Of a stretch of 64,000 nt of DNA, positions 45,413 to 54,593 are shown piece after piece. The position numbers were made by a program, and so were the translations under genes. Under the pieces are notes generated by a model. That model saw only the letters and a program-made list of their open reading frames with translations. It searched no databases and was not told the DNA's origin. The stretch covers positions 20,211,237 through 20,275,236 of the forward strand of contig NC_081553.1 of the NCBI RefSeq assembly GCF_963082655.1, read 5' to 3'. Positions within the stretch are counted from its first letter, which is position 1, and every line of letters starts with the position of its first letter. The DNA comes from Stomoxys calcitrans (Eukaryota; Arthropoda; Insecta; Diptera; Muscidae).

Positions 45413-46902
45413 ATGGCGCACCGTCATTGGTGACAGACGGTTGCAGCCAAGAGATTTGTCGCCTGTTTGTTCGAGACGTAAAATCGAAAATCAGGTTTTT
45501 GGTGGACACGGGAGCTGATTTGACTGTTTATCCTGTTTCAAAATCTCAACGCAAGCAACCTCCAGACAGTCTCGTGTTATATGCGGCTAATAAAACACCT
45601 ATTCAAACATTTGGAACAAAAACGCTAACCGTAGATTTGGGTTTAAATCGTTCATTCAAATGGAACTTCGTTATTGCTGACATTGAGAAGCCAATTATTG
45701 GATCAGATTTTCTTGGTAAATATGGATTACTGATTGACATTAAGAACAATAGCTTGATAGATCCGAACTCGAAACTATGCTGTAAAGGTTCTATTGCCTC
45801 TGTGAGTGACTTGTTTGTAGCGGATGTGTCGTTTCCGTCAGAGTTCTCACCAATTATCCAGGAATTTATGGATTTGACCAAAATCAACTTCAATTCAAAG
45901 GCTAAACATTCAATTCAGCATTACATTGAAACAACGAACGGACTACCGGTTTCATGCAGGCAAAGACGTCTTTCACCTGAAAAGCTTTTAATAGTGAAAA
46001 AAGAATTCGAGGAAATGGTGAAACTGGGAATTTGTAGACCGTCAAATAGCAGTTGGTCTAGTCCGCTTCATATGGTAAAGAAATCTAACGGTGAGTGGCG
46101 CCCATGTGGAGACTACCGAGGTCTGAATGCTCGAACTATTCCAGATCGGTACGCCGTACCGCACATCCACGACTTCGGCGCTCTCCTCGATGGCAAAAAA
46201 GTATTGAGCACAATCGATTTGGTGAAAGCATATCATCATATTCCTGTGGCAGAAGACGACATCAAGAAGACCACAATAACTACCCCAATAGGTAATTATG
46301 AATTTACCAGAATGACATTTGGTTTGTGCAACGCTGCACAAACTTTTCAACGTTTTATGCACGAAGTGACGAGAGACCTAGATTTTGTATATGTCTACAT
46401 TGATGATATTCTGGTAGCTTCCACGAGCATCGACGAACACAAACAACATATCCGCAAATTATTTGAAAGATTACGAGAGTTTGGACTCACCATCAATCTT
46501 AAAAAGTGTACTTTTGGAGTGCCCGAATTGCAATTTCTGGGATATTTGGTAACTTCAAATGGGATTAAACCATTACCCAGCAAAGTCGAAGTCATTCAAA
46601 ACTACAAGCTTCCAGAAACCGTTAAAGATTTACGACGATTCTTGGGTATGGTAAATTTTTATCGCCGATTTTTGCCTGATGCTGCCAAAGCTCAAGCCAT
46701 TCTTCATTCTATATACAAAGGGAATAATAAGAATGACAAGTCAACAATCAAATGGACCGGAGAGAGGGAGCAAGCTTTCGAATTATGTAAGAAGCAACTA
46801 GCTGATGCAGTTCTTTTAAGTTACCCTAGTGAGAATGCCCCACTTCAATATGTGTTGATGCTTCAGATTACGCTATGGGTGGCGTACTGCAGCAATTTAT
46901 AA
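45373..46902 (+). pseudogene. Pol, first part: protease and reverse transcriptase, ends at a frame break
   Basis: The frame opens in overlap with the end of gag. FLVDTGADLTVYP (about 45497-45535) is the aspartic protease active site. The reverse transcriptase follows: WSSPLHMVKKSNGEWRPCGD, then LSTIDLVKAYHHIPV, FTRMTFGLCNAAQTFQRFM and the catalytic box YVYIDDILVAS near 46390-46425. The thumb region LRRFLGMVNFYRRFLP is intact. The reading frame is lost at about 46850-46866, at the junction with RNase H, and runs out at 46902; the remainder continues in another register from 46875. This is a single-base type of break in an otherwise well-preserved polyprotein. Confidence 0.88.
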
Positions 46903-48443
46903 ATGGTGAGTGGAAACCGCTTGGTTTTTATTCCAAGAAGCTTACATCGACTCAAACCAAATATAGTGCATACGACCGCGAGCTCCTAGCTGCTTATTCC
47001 ACATTGAAGCATTTTCAATATTTTCTAGAAGGTCGTAAATTTTGCATTTTTTCGGACCACAAGCCGCTAATTTTTGCATTTAAGCAGAGGCCGGAAAAAG
47101 CATCTCCCAGGCAGCTACGACAATTGGACTATATTGGGCAATTCACTACCGATATTCGCCATATACACGGAAAAGACAATGTTGTAGCCGACACCATGTC
47201 CCGCATACAAGCCATTAATACTCCACAATGTTTGGACTATGCAGTTTTAGCCAAGGAGCAAATTTCCGATGAAGAATTGAAATCTTTATTAGACAACAAA
47301 ACCTCCGGCGTAGACTTAAGGCTGATCAAGATGGATGGTCACAAGATTTACTGTGATACTTCTGGCACTACAACGAGACCCTATATTACGCAGTCCTTCA
47401 GAAGATTGGTGTTTGATACTCTTCATAACCTTTCGCATCCAGGTATTAGAGGCACGGTAGACTTAATTCGTTCGCGTTTCATATGGAAGTCTTTGAAAAA
47501 GGATGTGACAGAATGGTGCAGAAGTTGCATGGAATGTCAGCGCTCAAAAGTACAGCGACATACCAAAAGTCCATTTGGAGAATTCAAGCCACCATCGCAG
47601 CGATTCAAACACATACATATAGATATCGTTGGTCCATTGTCTCCATGCCAAGGTTACAGGTATATTTTAACCTGTATTGACAGATTCACAAAGTGGACAG
47701 AAGCCATACCACTTCTAGATATCAAGGCGGAAACTGTTGCTTCAGCATTTGTGAGTGCATGGATTTCCCGATTTGGCGTACCAAAAGAAATAGTTACGGA
47801 CCAAGGAAAGCAATTTGAAAGCAGACTTTTTCGTAAATTAGCTCTATTACTTGGATCAAGGGTAAAGCACACAACTCCATATCACCCACAAGCGAATGGA
47901 CTCGTTGAAAGATGGCATCGTACATTGAAATCAGCTTTAAGATGTCATGCAGGTGCAAATTGGGTAGAAGCTATACCTCTTATTATGCTTGGTTTAAGAT
48001 CTAGAGTTGTAGCTGATAGTAATGTTTCTTCTGCTGAAATGGTGTATGGAAGTACATTGACTCTACCAGGTGAACTTGTTGTTGATGCGAAACCGACTCA
48101 AGATGACTCAGATTGGATTGTGAATTTCCGGAACAAAATCATTGGACTTAAGCCATTAGTCACTGGACATCATTCCAGCAATAGAGAATACGTGAGTGAT
48201 CAACTGAAGACGTGTCAATACGTGTTTTTGCGGTGCGATGCGGTCAAGAAACCTTTGCAACCCCCATATGATGGACCATATAAAGTTATATCAAGAAACG
48301 ACAAAATTTTCAAAATTCTTGTAGACGGCAAGGAAAAGGTAGTGTCCATTGATAGACTCAAGCCGTGCACTCTGCAAGAAGACATGCCCTGTTCTGAGAG
48401 GGTGTTAAGAAAAGCAACAAAAAAGGTTCGTTTCGCTGAGTAA
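46875..48443 (+). pseudogene. Pol, second part: RNase H and integrase, out of frame with the first part
   Basis: The start has RNase H motifs (YSAYDRELLAAYSTLKHFQY, FSDHKPLIFAF). The integrase has its HHCC zinc domain (HNLSHPGIRGTVDL, then CRSCMECQ), and a DDE core with HIDIVGPL, VTDQGKQFES and the glutamate in PQANGLVERWHRTLK. A C-terminal GPYKVISRNDKIFKILVDG resembles the GPY/F module, which acts in target choice. The stop is TAA at 48441-48443, 20 bases before the LTR, with the purine tract between. The domain itself looks intact; it could only be made if the upstream break were bypassed. Confidence 0.88.
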
Positions 48444-48463
48444 CAACGCTGGAGGGGGAGTAC

Positions 48464-48819
48464 TGTGGTGACACCTCAATTACCAAAGTATTTCTTAACA
48501 TAGTTGGCATTGCCTGTTGCATAATTTACTTTAAACTCCAATACATGAAATTGTACATTTTATTTTTAAGTAGGCTATGACTTTTACCTTTAATTGTTTT
48601 CTTTTTATTCTGTTCTGTTCATGTTAATTTTGTTATTTTCTTTTGCTTATTGTAACCAAGGAGGCCTTGATTTTTTGTCTTATATATGTGACATCACATT
48701 TGAAATTTTTTCAGTCATCTTTTAAACTTCGTAAAATAAACATTAAAATAGTTCCTTTTTATAAAAAATAATTGTGGTGCGTTCTATTTTTGAGGGTTTC
48801 TCTGCTAGCCGCCACAAAA
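48464..48819 (+). repeat. 3' LTR of the gypsy element (356 bp)
   Basis: Identical by eye to the 5' LTR. Preceded by GGAGGGGGAGTAC (polypurine tract) and followed by the CATC target copy. Confidence 0.93.
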
Positions 48820-49688
48820 CATCCTTACATCAGGAATAAGAAGGCGAATATCAGACTAACACACACCGTGAAAGTCCCGATAGAATAGCGCCAAACAACC
48901 CACATTGCGACGGTGAAGAAGGGAGGCAATAGAGTTGGATACCCCACTGTCCCCAATCAACGCCATCGCTCTCCTCTGTACATGGTCCAGTAGCTCCAGG
49001 GATGATTTTGGAGTTCCAGCCCATACATGTGAGTTGTACTCCATTTTTCGGTCTTATGAAAGTGGTGTAGATGTTTAGAAGATCAGACGTAGTGAAGTAA
49101 TTCTTACACCTAAACACTTGAATGCTTCTCTCGACACTTCGAATACATGTTTAGCCCAATGGACATCACTTGCCCAGAACATCAAGAGCTTCTGATTGCT
49201 CAACATCTACACCGTTGATAGACAAAGATGATCGTTATGGGTCAGCGAATCGTTTGTGTGCCAGCAAGCAGTACAGAGTTTTCCGTGCATTAAAATCTAC
49301 TAGATTCATTCGACCCCACTCAGAAATGGCCAGCAAATCCTGGCAGAGTGTATAGTCCATAACCCGCCTCTTGTCCTTAATCTCTGGAATGAGTACGAAT
49401 GACAGAGATTTGTGTCATCCGCAAATGAGTAGATCGGATTCGATGTCTGACCCCACAGATCGTTGCTGAAGATTAGAAAAAGAGAAGGAGAAAGAACAGA
49501 GCCCTGGGGTACACCTGCGGTCAATTTGTGCTCTTTGGATGAGAACCCATGTATAATGACTCGAATAGTGCGATATCTGTGAAAGCTCGAAATAAATCGA
49601 ACGAAGCCATTGCCGACACCAAATGCGACAAGATAGTAGTGCACCGTGCCAGACCCTATCAAATGCCTTGGAGATATCCAGAACCACA

Positions 49689-49757
49689 ACCTTACTCTCA
49701 CCAAACTGGTGGATTGAGTTGGAGTTGCTCAATCCACCAGTTTGGTGAGAGTAAGGT
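49689..49757. repeat. Perfect 30-bp inverted duplication with 9-base spacer inside the LINE RT
   Basis: The arms 49689-49718 and 49728-49757 are exact reverse complements; the spacer is TTGGAGTTG. Translated on the minus strand it yields HQTGGLSNSNSIHQFGE between RSTDDLMA and SKVVVLDISKAF, an insertion absent from the usual RT pattern. Confidence 0.92.
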
Positions 49758-50019
49758 GCCATGAGGTCATCCGTAGAGCGATTTCTGCGGAACCCATACT
49801 CTTGGTCGCTAAGAAGGCCATTAGACTCTAAATACCTCACAAGATGATGATTAAATATGCTCTCCATGACCTTGGAGAGAGCGGAGCATATCGCAATTGG
49901 CCGATAATTCGCAGGGTTGTTTGCCTCACCCTTTTTGGGTATTGGCTGAACGTTCGCAATCTTCCAAGGCGTCGGGAAGACTCCCGCACGGTAGGCAAGG
50001 TTGAAAAGGTTGCGTAAAT

Positions 50020-51465
50020 TTGGCACGGATTGTTTTGCTACTGATTTTAACATATTTGCAAAATTTCATCAAAATCGGTGCAGATTTAGATATAGCTCCC
50101 ATATATATGTATCGCCCGATTTGCACTTAAATGGCCGTAGTAGCTACAATTTTCAACCGATATCCACCAAATTTGGCATGGATTGTTTTGCTACTGATCT
50201 AAATATATTTGAAATATTTCAACAAAATCGGTTCAGATTTAGATATGGCTCTCATATATATGTATCGCCCGATTTGCACTTAAATGGCCGCAGTAGCTAA
50301 AATTTTCATCCGATCTCCACAAAACTTGACACGGACTGTTTCGTTACTGATCTTAAAATATTTGCAAACTTTCATCAAAATCGGTTCAGATTTAGATATA
50401 GCTCCCATAGATATGTATCGCCCGATTTGCACTTAAATGGCCGCAGTAGCTATAATTTTCAACCGATCTGCACAACATTTGGCATGGATTGTTTTGTTAC
50501 TGATCTTAACATATCTGCAAATTTTTCTCAAAATCGGTTCAGATTTAGATATAGCTTCCATATATATGTATCGCCCGATTTGCACTTAAATGGCCGCAGT
50601 AGCTATAATTTTCAACCGATATGCACCAAATTTGGCGTGGATTGTTTTGTTACTTATCTTAACATATCGGCAAATTTTCATCTTAATCGGTTCAGATTTA
50701 GATATAGCTCCCATACATATGTATCGCCCGATTTGCACTTAAATGGTCGCAGAAGCTAGAATTTTTGACCGATCTTCACAAAACTTGACACGGACTGTTT
50801 TGTTAGTGATCTCAACATATTTGTAATATTTAATCAAAATCGGTTCAGATTTAGATATGGCTTCCATATATATGTATCGCCCGATTTGCACTTAAATGGC
50901 CGCAGTAGCTATAATTTTCGACCGATATGCACCAAATTTTGCATGGATTGTTTTGCTACTGATCTAAATATATTTGAAATATTTCAACAAAATCGGTTCA
51001 GATTTAGATATGGCTCCCATATATATGTATCGCCCGATTTGCACTTAAATGGTCTCAGTAGCTACAATTTTCAACCGATCTCCACAAAACTTGACACGGA
51101 CTATTTCATTACTGATCTTAACATATAGGCAAATTTTCATCTAAATCGGTTCAGATTTAGATATAGCTCCCATATATATGTTACGCCCGATTTGCACTTA
51201 AATGGCCGTAGTAGCTACAATTTTCAACCGATCTGCACAAAATTTGGCACGGATTGTTTTGCTACTGATCTTAACATATCTGCTAGATTTCATCCAAATC
51301 GGTTCAGATTTAGATATAGCTCCAATTTTTATATATCGCCCGATTTACACTTATAAGGCTGCAATAAACACAATTTGTAACCGATCTGCACAAAATTTGG
51401 AACGGTTAGGTTATTATCGGCTCCGCCCGACTTTTACCCTTCCTTACTGGTTCATATTGTATTAA
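50020..51465 (+). repeat. Tandem block of nine 153-bp units, diverged Helentron-like subfamily
   Basis: The marker GATTGTTTTGCTACTGATCT or close variants recurs near 50027, 50182, 50333, 50486, 50638, 50792, 50946, 51098 and 51251: spacing about 153 bases. Shared words (CAGATTTAGATATAGCTCCC, ATCGCCCGATTTGCACTTAA) show kinship with the main monomer. The right end GGCTCCGCCCGACTTTTACC resembles an alternative element terminus. Frames open over hundreds of bases here follow from the 3-fold period and are not genes. Confidence 0.85.
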
Positions 51466-51906
51466 AAGCTGCATGTAACAAATTAGAGAGTTTCAATTTA
51501 TATGTAAAAGCTTTTCTTAGTTTATTAGCTTGTTTTCTTAGTTAAATTAAGTTTTCAAATTATTGCAATATAAACTTGTATACAATGGGAAAGATGTTAT
51601 GAAGCATTGACCTAACCTAATATGCGAGTTGTGACATTATATGGATAATTTTTAAGCTAAAACTATTTAATTCTGATAAAAAAAGGACAAAACTTATTCT
51701 GCAAAAAATTTTTTTTTTTTCGAAATTATGGGAGCCTTGTCAATCAATTACTTTGGCCTTCTTTGGTTTTAGTTTTCCCAAAATTTTTCTTAAAATTACA
51801 AATAAGTACCTACTTATAACTTCTTCCTCTTTATCGTTTGATTGAAATGATTTTTCTTAAAGCAAAAAACGCCCTCTACAACAGATTCCTTCTCCCCTTG
51901 CCATTC
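51466..51906. other. AT-rich 3' flank of the LRR gene
   Basis: Non-repetitive DNA downstream of the LRR stop codon. No convincing AATAAA on the minus strand was found close to the stop. A long T/A run lies at about 51704-51720. Confidence 0.4.
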
Positions 51907-53565
51907 TTAAAAAGCCGAATTATTATGAACCAAAGGTTCTGCATCACCTGCATTACGATTTGCTGAGCGTCGACAACATTGCTCCTCCTGAAGAATATTC
52001 CAAAACTGCAGCAATAATATGATCAAAACTATGATGAGAGTAGCCAGGGCCAGGATATCTTTTAAAGTCCAATATGGATGTATGCCCGAAACACCTACCA
52101 AACGTTGCATTTCCCCATACTGCGATGATAGGGGGATTTGTAAAACTACCTCCTTGGACAAGGAAGCATTCAAGGTAGCACCAGAGGAACGTTCTTTTAA
52201 AGCCTTTATTTGTTGTTCCTGAAGTTTGGCAGAGATATTTTGCTGATAGGCCTCATCCCAGTCATTATTTCCCAGACTGATTTCTTGCAGTAGAGCATGA
52301 CTCTTTTTTAGATTGACTACATCGAATTCCATCAAATGATTGCCTTCAATGTGCAGATAATGGAGACTTTTCAAAGGTTCCAAACTTTCAATGGCCAATT
52401 CAAAGAGATGATTATTGCCTAGATCCAGAGTAGACAATTTGGTCATTATGAGAAAATCTTGATTGGATAAATTTCTCAAATGATTCCAGGCCATATTGAG
52501 TTGCTCCAAATTGGGTAATTCCATGTAGAAGAACTTTTCCACGCTAGACTTCAGCCTGGTTAAACGGTTGTGAGAGACATCCAGCTTTTGTAGGTTCAGC
52601 ATGCCTTGGAAATCATCTAGGGATTCCAAGAGGTTGCCCTGCATTTGTATTTCCTGCACTGACAATTTGTCGGTGATGTCCAGCCCCTTTAAGGAATTAT
52701 TTGCTGCCATTAGTCTAACAATTCCACCTGCCAGGTGACAGCTTTTCAAACCACTCTCAGATAGTTGTAGGAAATCCACCGTTTGAAGATGCAAATCCTC
52801 CAGATTGGTATTGCTCAAATCCAGCAGCTTTAAATGGGGTAAATGACTAAATGAATTGGGTTCGAAAACCCTGAACTTATTGTTGCTTAAAATTATGGAC
52901 GACAGCTTGAGATTCTTGCCAAAAGTTCCGCTGCCAATCATCTCAATTTGATTATAACTCAAATCCATATATTCCAAATTTATCAGCTCATCAAACATTC
53001 CAGCAGTCAATGAGTTTATGCCATTGTGGTTAGCATCCAAATATTTCAGTTTCTGCAAGCCAGCAAATGCTCGATAATGTAGGATTCTCATGGCATTATG
53101 TCTGAGATACAATTCCTCTAAGGTCTGGCGCAAAGCCCTAAAGACATTTTCCGTTAAAGTGAATATGGAATTTTGTTGCAGGTTTAAAACTTTGAGGCCT
53201 TGGCTGGAATCGAAATCCCGGCTGGTGAGGCTGTTTAGACCACAGTTATGCATGAGTAATCTCTTCAAATGGGGCGCATGTTCCAACAAATCCTTGGGTA
53301 TGCGACGTAAGGCCGAATTACGTATTACCAGTTCTTGCAGTTCAGCGAGAGCTGTGAAGCTGGAAACCTTCAAAGGGTCTTCATAGGAGTCTGTTATGTT
53401 GTTCAGCAGACAAGAGGGGCGAGACTTGGAGCAACTTGTAATCAAATCTACATTGGTGGCCACCACCAAAATATCACTCAAACCCAGCAGCAGCAGCAAA
53501 AGCAACGATAACGTCGCAATATCGCCGCACATCGATGTCTCTGAACGCTGACTAATCGTTCTCAT
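51907..53565 (-). CDS. Single-exon leucine-rich-repeat type I transmembrane protein
   Basis: Probably a cell-surface or secreted-side recognition or adhesion protein; ligand and pathway unknown. The ATG at 53565 (GAAACAATGAGA, good A at -3) gives 552 residues; an in-frame ATG at 53532 is the alternative, and the frame has no ATG upstream. A leader with LSLLLLLLLGLS (residues about 19-30) probably cleaves near VVA-TN. A short Cys-containing cap (LITSCSKSRPSCLL) precedes about 14 LRRs of the LxxLxLxxNxI type (LKVLNLQQNSIFTL, LEYMDLSYNQIEMI, LSTLDLGNNHLFEL). A membrane segment (LALATLIIVLIILLL, near 500-520) and a short cytoplasmic tail with a CCRR motif end it. No intron is needed. A damaged tandem copy lies 12 kb to the left. 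I do not assign a gene name. Confidence 0.92.
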   Translation of the reverse strand: MRTISQRSETSMCGDIATLSLLLLLLLGLSDILVVATNVDLITSCSKSRPSCLLNNITDSYEDPLKVSSFTALAELQELVIRNSALRRIPKDLLEHAPHLKRLLMHNCGLNSLTSRDFDSSQGLKVLNLQQNSIFTLTENVFRALRQTLEELYLRHNAMRILHYRAFAGLQKLKYLDANHNGINSLTAGMFDELINLEYMDLSYNQIEMIGSGTFGKNLKLSSIILSNNKFRVFEPNSFSHLPHLKLLDLSNTNLEDLHLQTVDFLQLSESGLKSCHLAGGIVRLMAANNSLKGLDITDKLSVQEIQMQGNLLESLDDFQGMLNLQKLDVSHNRLTRLKSSVEKFFYMELPNLEQLNMAWNHLRNLSNQDFLIMTKLSTLDLGNNHLFELAIESLEPLKSLHYLHIEGNHLMEFDVVNLKKSHALLQEISLGNNDWDEAYQQNISAKLQEQQIKALKERSSGATLNASLSKEVVLQIPLSSQYGEMQRLVGVSGIHPYWTLKDILALATLIIVLIILLLQFWNILQEEQCCRRSANRNAGDAEPLVHNNSAF

Positions 53566-54080
53566 TGTTTCCCCCCAGCTGTTGACCGGTAGGTGGCCAA
53601 CGACATATGTTTGTTGATCTTTTGTCTTGTCTTTGTTTTGATTACTCAAATTGGTGTAGTTCGATTGTGGTTTTTAATTTTGTTTTGTTTTTATTTTTTT
53701 TTATTCTTATAACTTTTGTATAATTTGCGTTGTTTTGGAGCGTAAGGTTCTTACTCTCCCACTGTCCGTGCCAAACTAAAATGGTAAGAATTATTCGCAT
53801 GCCTGTACAACGATCAGCTTGTCACTGTCACTTGATCTTCTGAGCAAATTCATATTTTTTTCCAGAGAGGGAATTTTGTAGCTTTTTTTTTAATTTGAGC
53901 TGATAAGAGTATTCGTAATATTGAATGAAACTGCATTCAACATCATTTATGACTGTTTGTACGTGTATGGACATTGAAGTGGGTCGTCGATGTTTTTGTT
54001 TAAAGGGCAATGACATTGGAATTTTATAAACATTGAAGTGAATCGATGTGGCTAAAAGGGAGAAACCAGATTCGAACATA
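53566..54080 (-). promoter_or_regulatory. Upstream region of the LRR gene, conserved in the duplicate
   Basis: The stretch is AT-rich with T runs at about 53690-53705. Blocks at 53540-53627 and 53780-54066 are matched at 40413-40486, 41710-41750 and 43590-43860, so at least 500 bases upstream were copied along with the gene. No clear TATA box could be fixed on the minus strand. Confidence 0.5.
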
Positions 54081-54248
54081 TTTGTCGTGCTTGGTGCACG
54101 GTAAGCTGTGATAGCTGTCCAGTGACATGGAAATCACGAAAACGACGAATGGCTCTCCTTCGTGCCATGCCACTCTCGTTTATTTAAGGGAAATACCTCA
54201 CACGTATCGCCATCATTTTTTATTTTAAAACAATTGTTTTCCTAAGCA

Positions 54249-54593
54249 AGCAAATATAAAACCAACAAAAATCATCTGTTTTTCTTCAAATTTTCGCCGG
54301 AAGTCGTTGGCGTACTTTTGCTTGCAAATTGTTTTAAAGGAAGTAAAATGGCGCTTACTCTTCTGCTACTCTTTTTACTAGAAAAGTTCGTGAACAGACC
54401 TATTTTCTATTCCTTATGTGTCGTTACTATTCATTACATTCCGAGTCAAGGGCGTGGGCGACGATTACGCATGCAACCCTGTGGAACAGCGAAACAGTCG
54501 GTAGGATATCGAAAGTATTATGGGGAGGTTTGGCACAAAGATGTGTGTTATGTTTCAACATCCATGCCAAGTAGGAACCAAATCGGTCGATAA
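54249..54593 (+). other. Possible short divergent transcription unit truncated by the satellite array (weak)
   Basis: CAAATATAAAACC (about 54249-54261) resembles a TATA box. About 87 bases on, an ATG in a good context (GTAAAATGGCG, 54348) opens MALTLLLLFLLEKFVNRPIF, a signal-anchor-like start, and the frame runs into the tandem array, ending at 54593. No family is recognised. It could be a gene remnant cut by the array, or chance. Confidence 0.22.

Larger units (their letters stand above)
44225..48823 (+). mobile_element. Complete Ty3/gypsy LTR retrotransposon, CsRn1-like
   Basis: LTRs at 44229-44584 and 48464-48819 with target duplication CATC (44225-44228, 48820-48823). A primer-binding site TGGTGACCCCCGAC at 44587-44600 looks complementary to a tRNA-Trp 3' end. 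A polypurine tract GGAGGGGGAG precedes the 3' LTR. Order: gag, protease, reverse transcriptase, RNase H, integrase; no envelope gene. The Gag finger CWYHFKFG...C...C and the tRNA-Trp-type primer site are traits of the CsRn1 clade. It is inserted in a CR1-like LINE on the opposite strand. Confidence 0.93.
44083..50019 (-). mobile_element. CR1/Jockey-group LINE, decayed, split by a gypsy element
   Basis: LINE sequence occupies 44083-44228 and 48824-50019; the rest is the gypsy insertion. On the minus strand it encodes a reverse transcriptase: IPKKGEANNPANYRPIAICS (about 49870-49940), DQEYGFRRNRSTDDLMA, VVVLDISKAFDRVWHG, AGVPQGSVLSPSLF, and the FADDTN catalytic box near 49430. The C-terminal region CLALFYRDFHG (about 48870-48910) continues across the gypsy insertion into NPHPFVFDWPADR and RTVRMWN at 44090-44200. 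Frameshifts near 49700 and later make it non-functional. The 5' end is lost at the 153-bp tandem block. Confidence 0.85.

Noticed and set aside
53566..53649. Extension of the LRR protein 28 codons upstream (SNQNKDKTKDQQ...)
   Set aside because: The extension begins with a TTG codon and has no ATG; the first ATG is at 53565, directly before a clear signal peptide.
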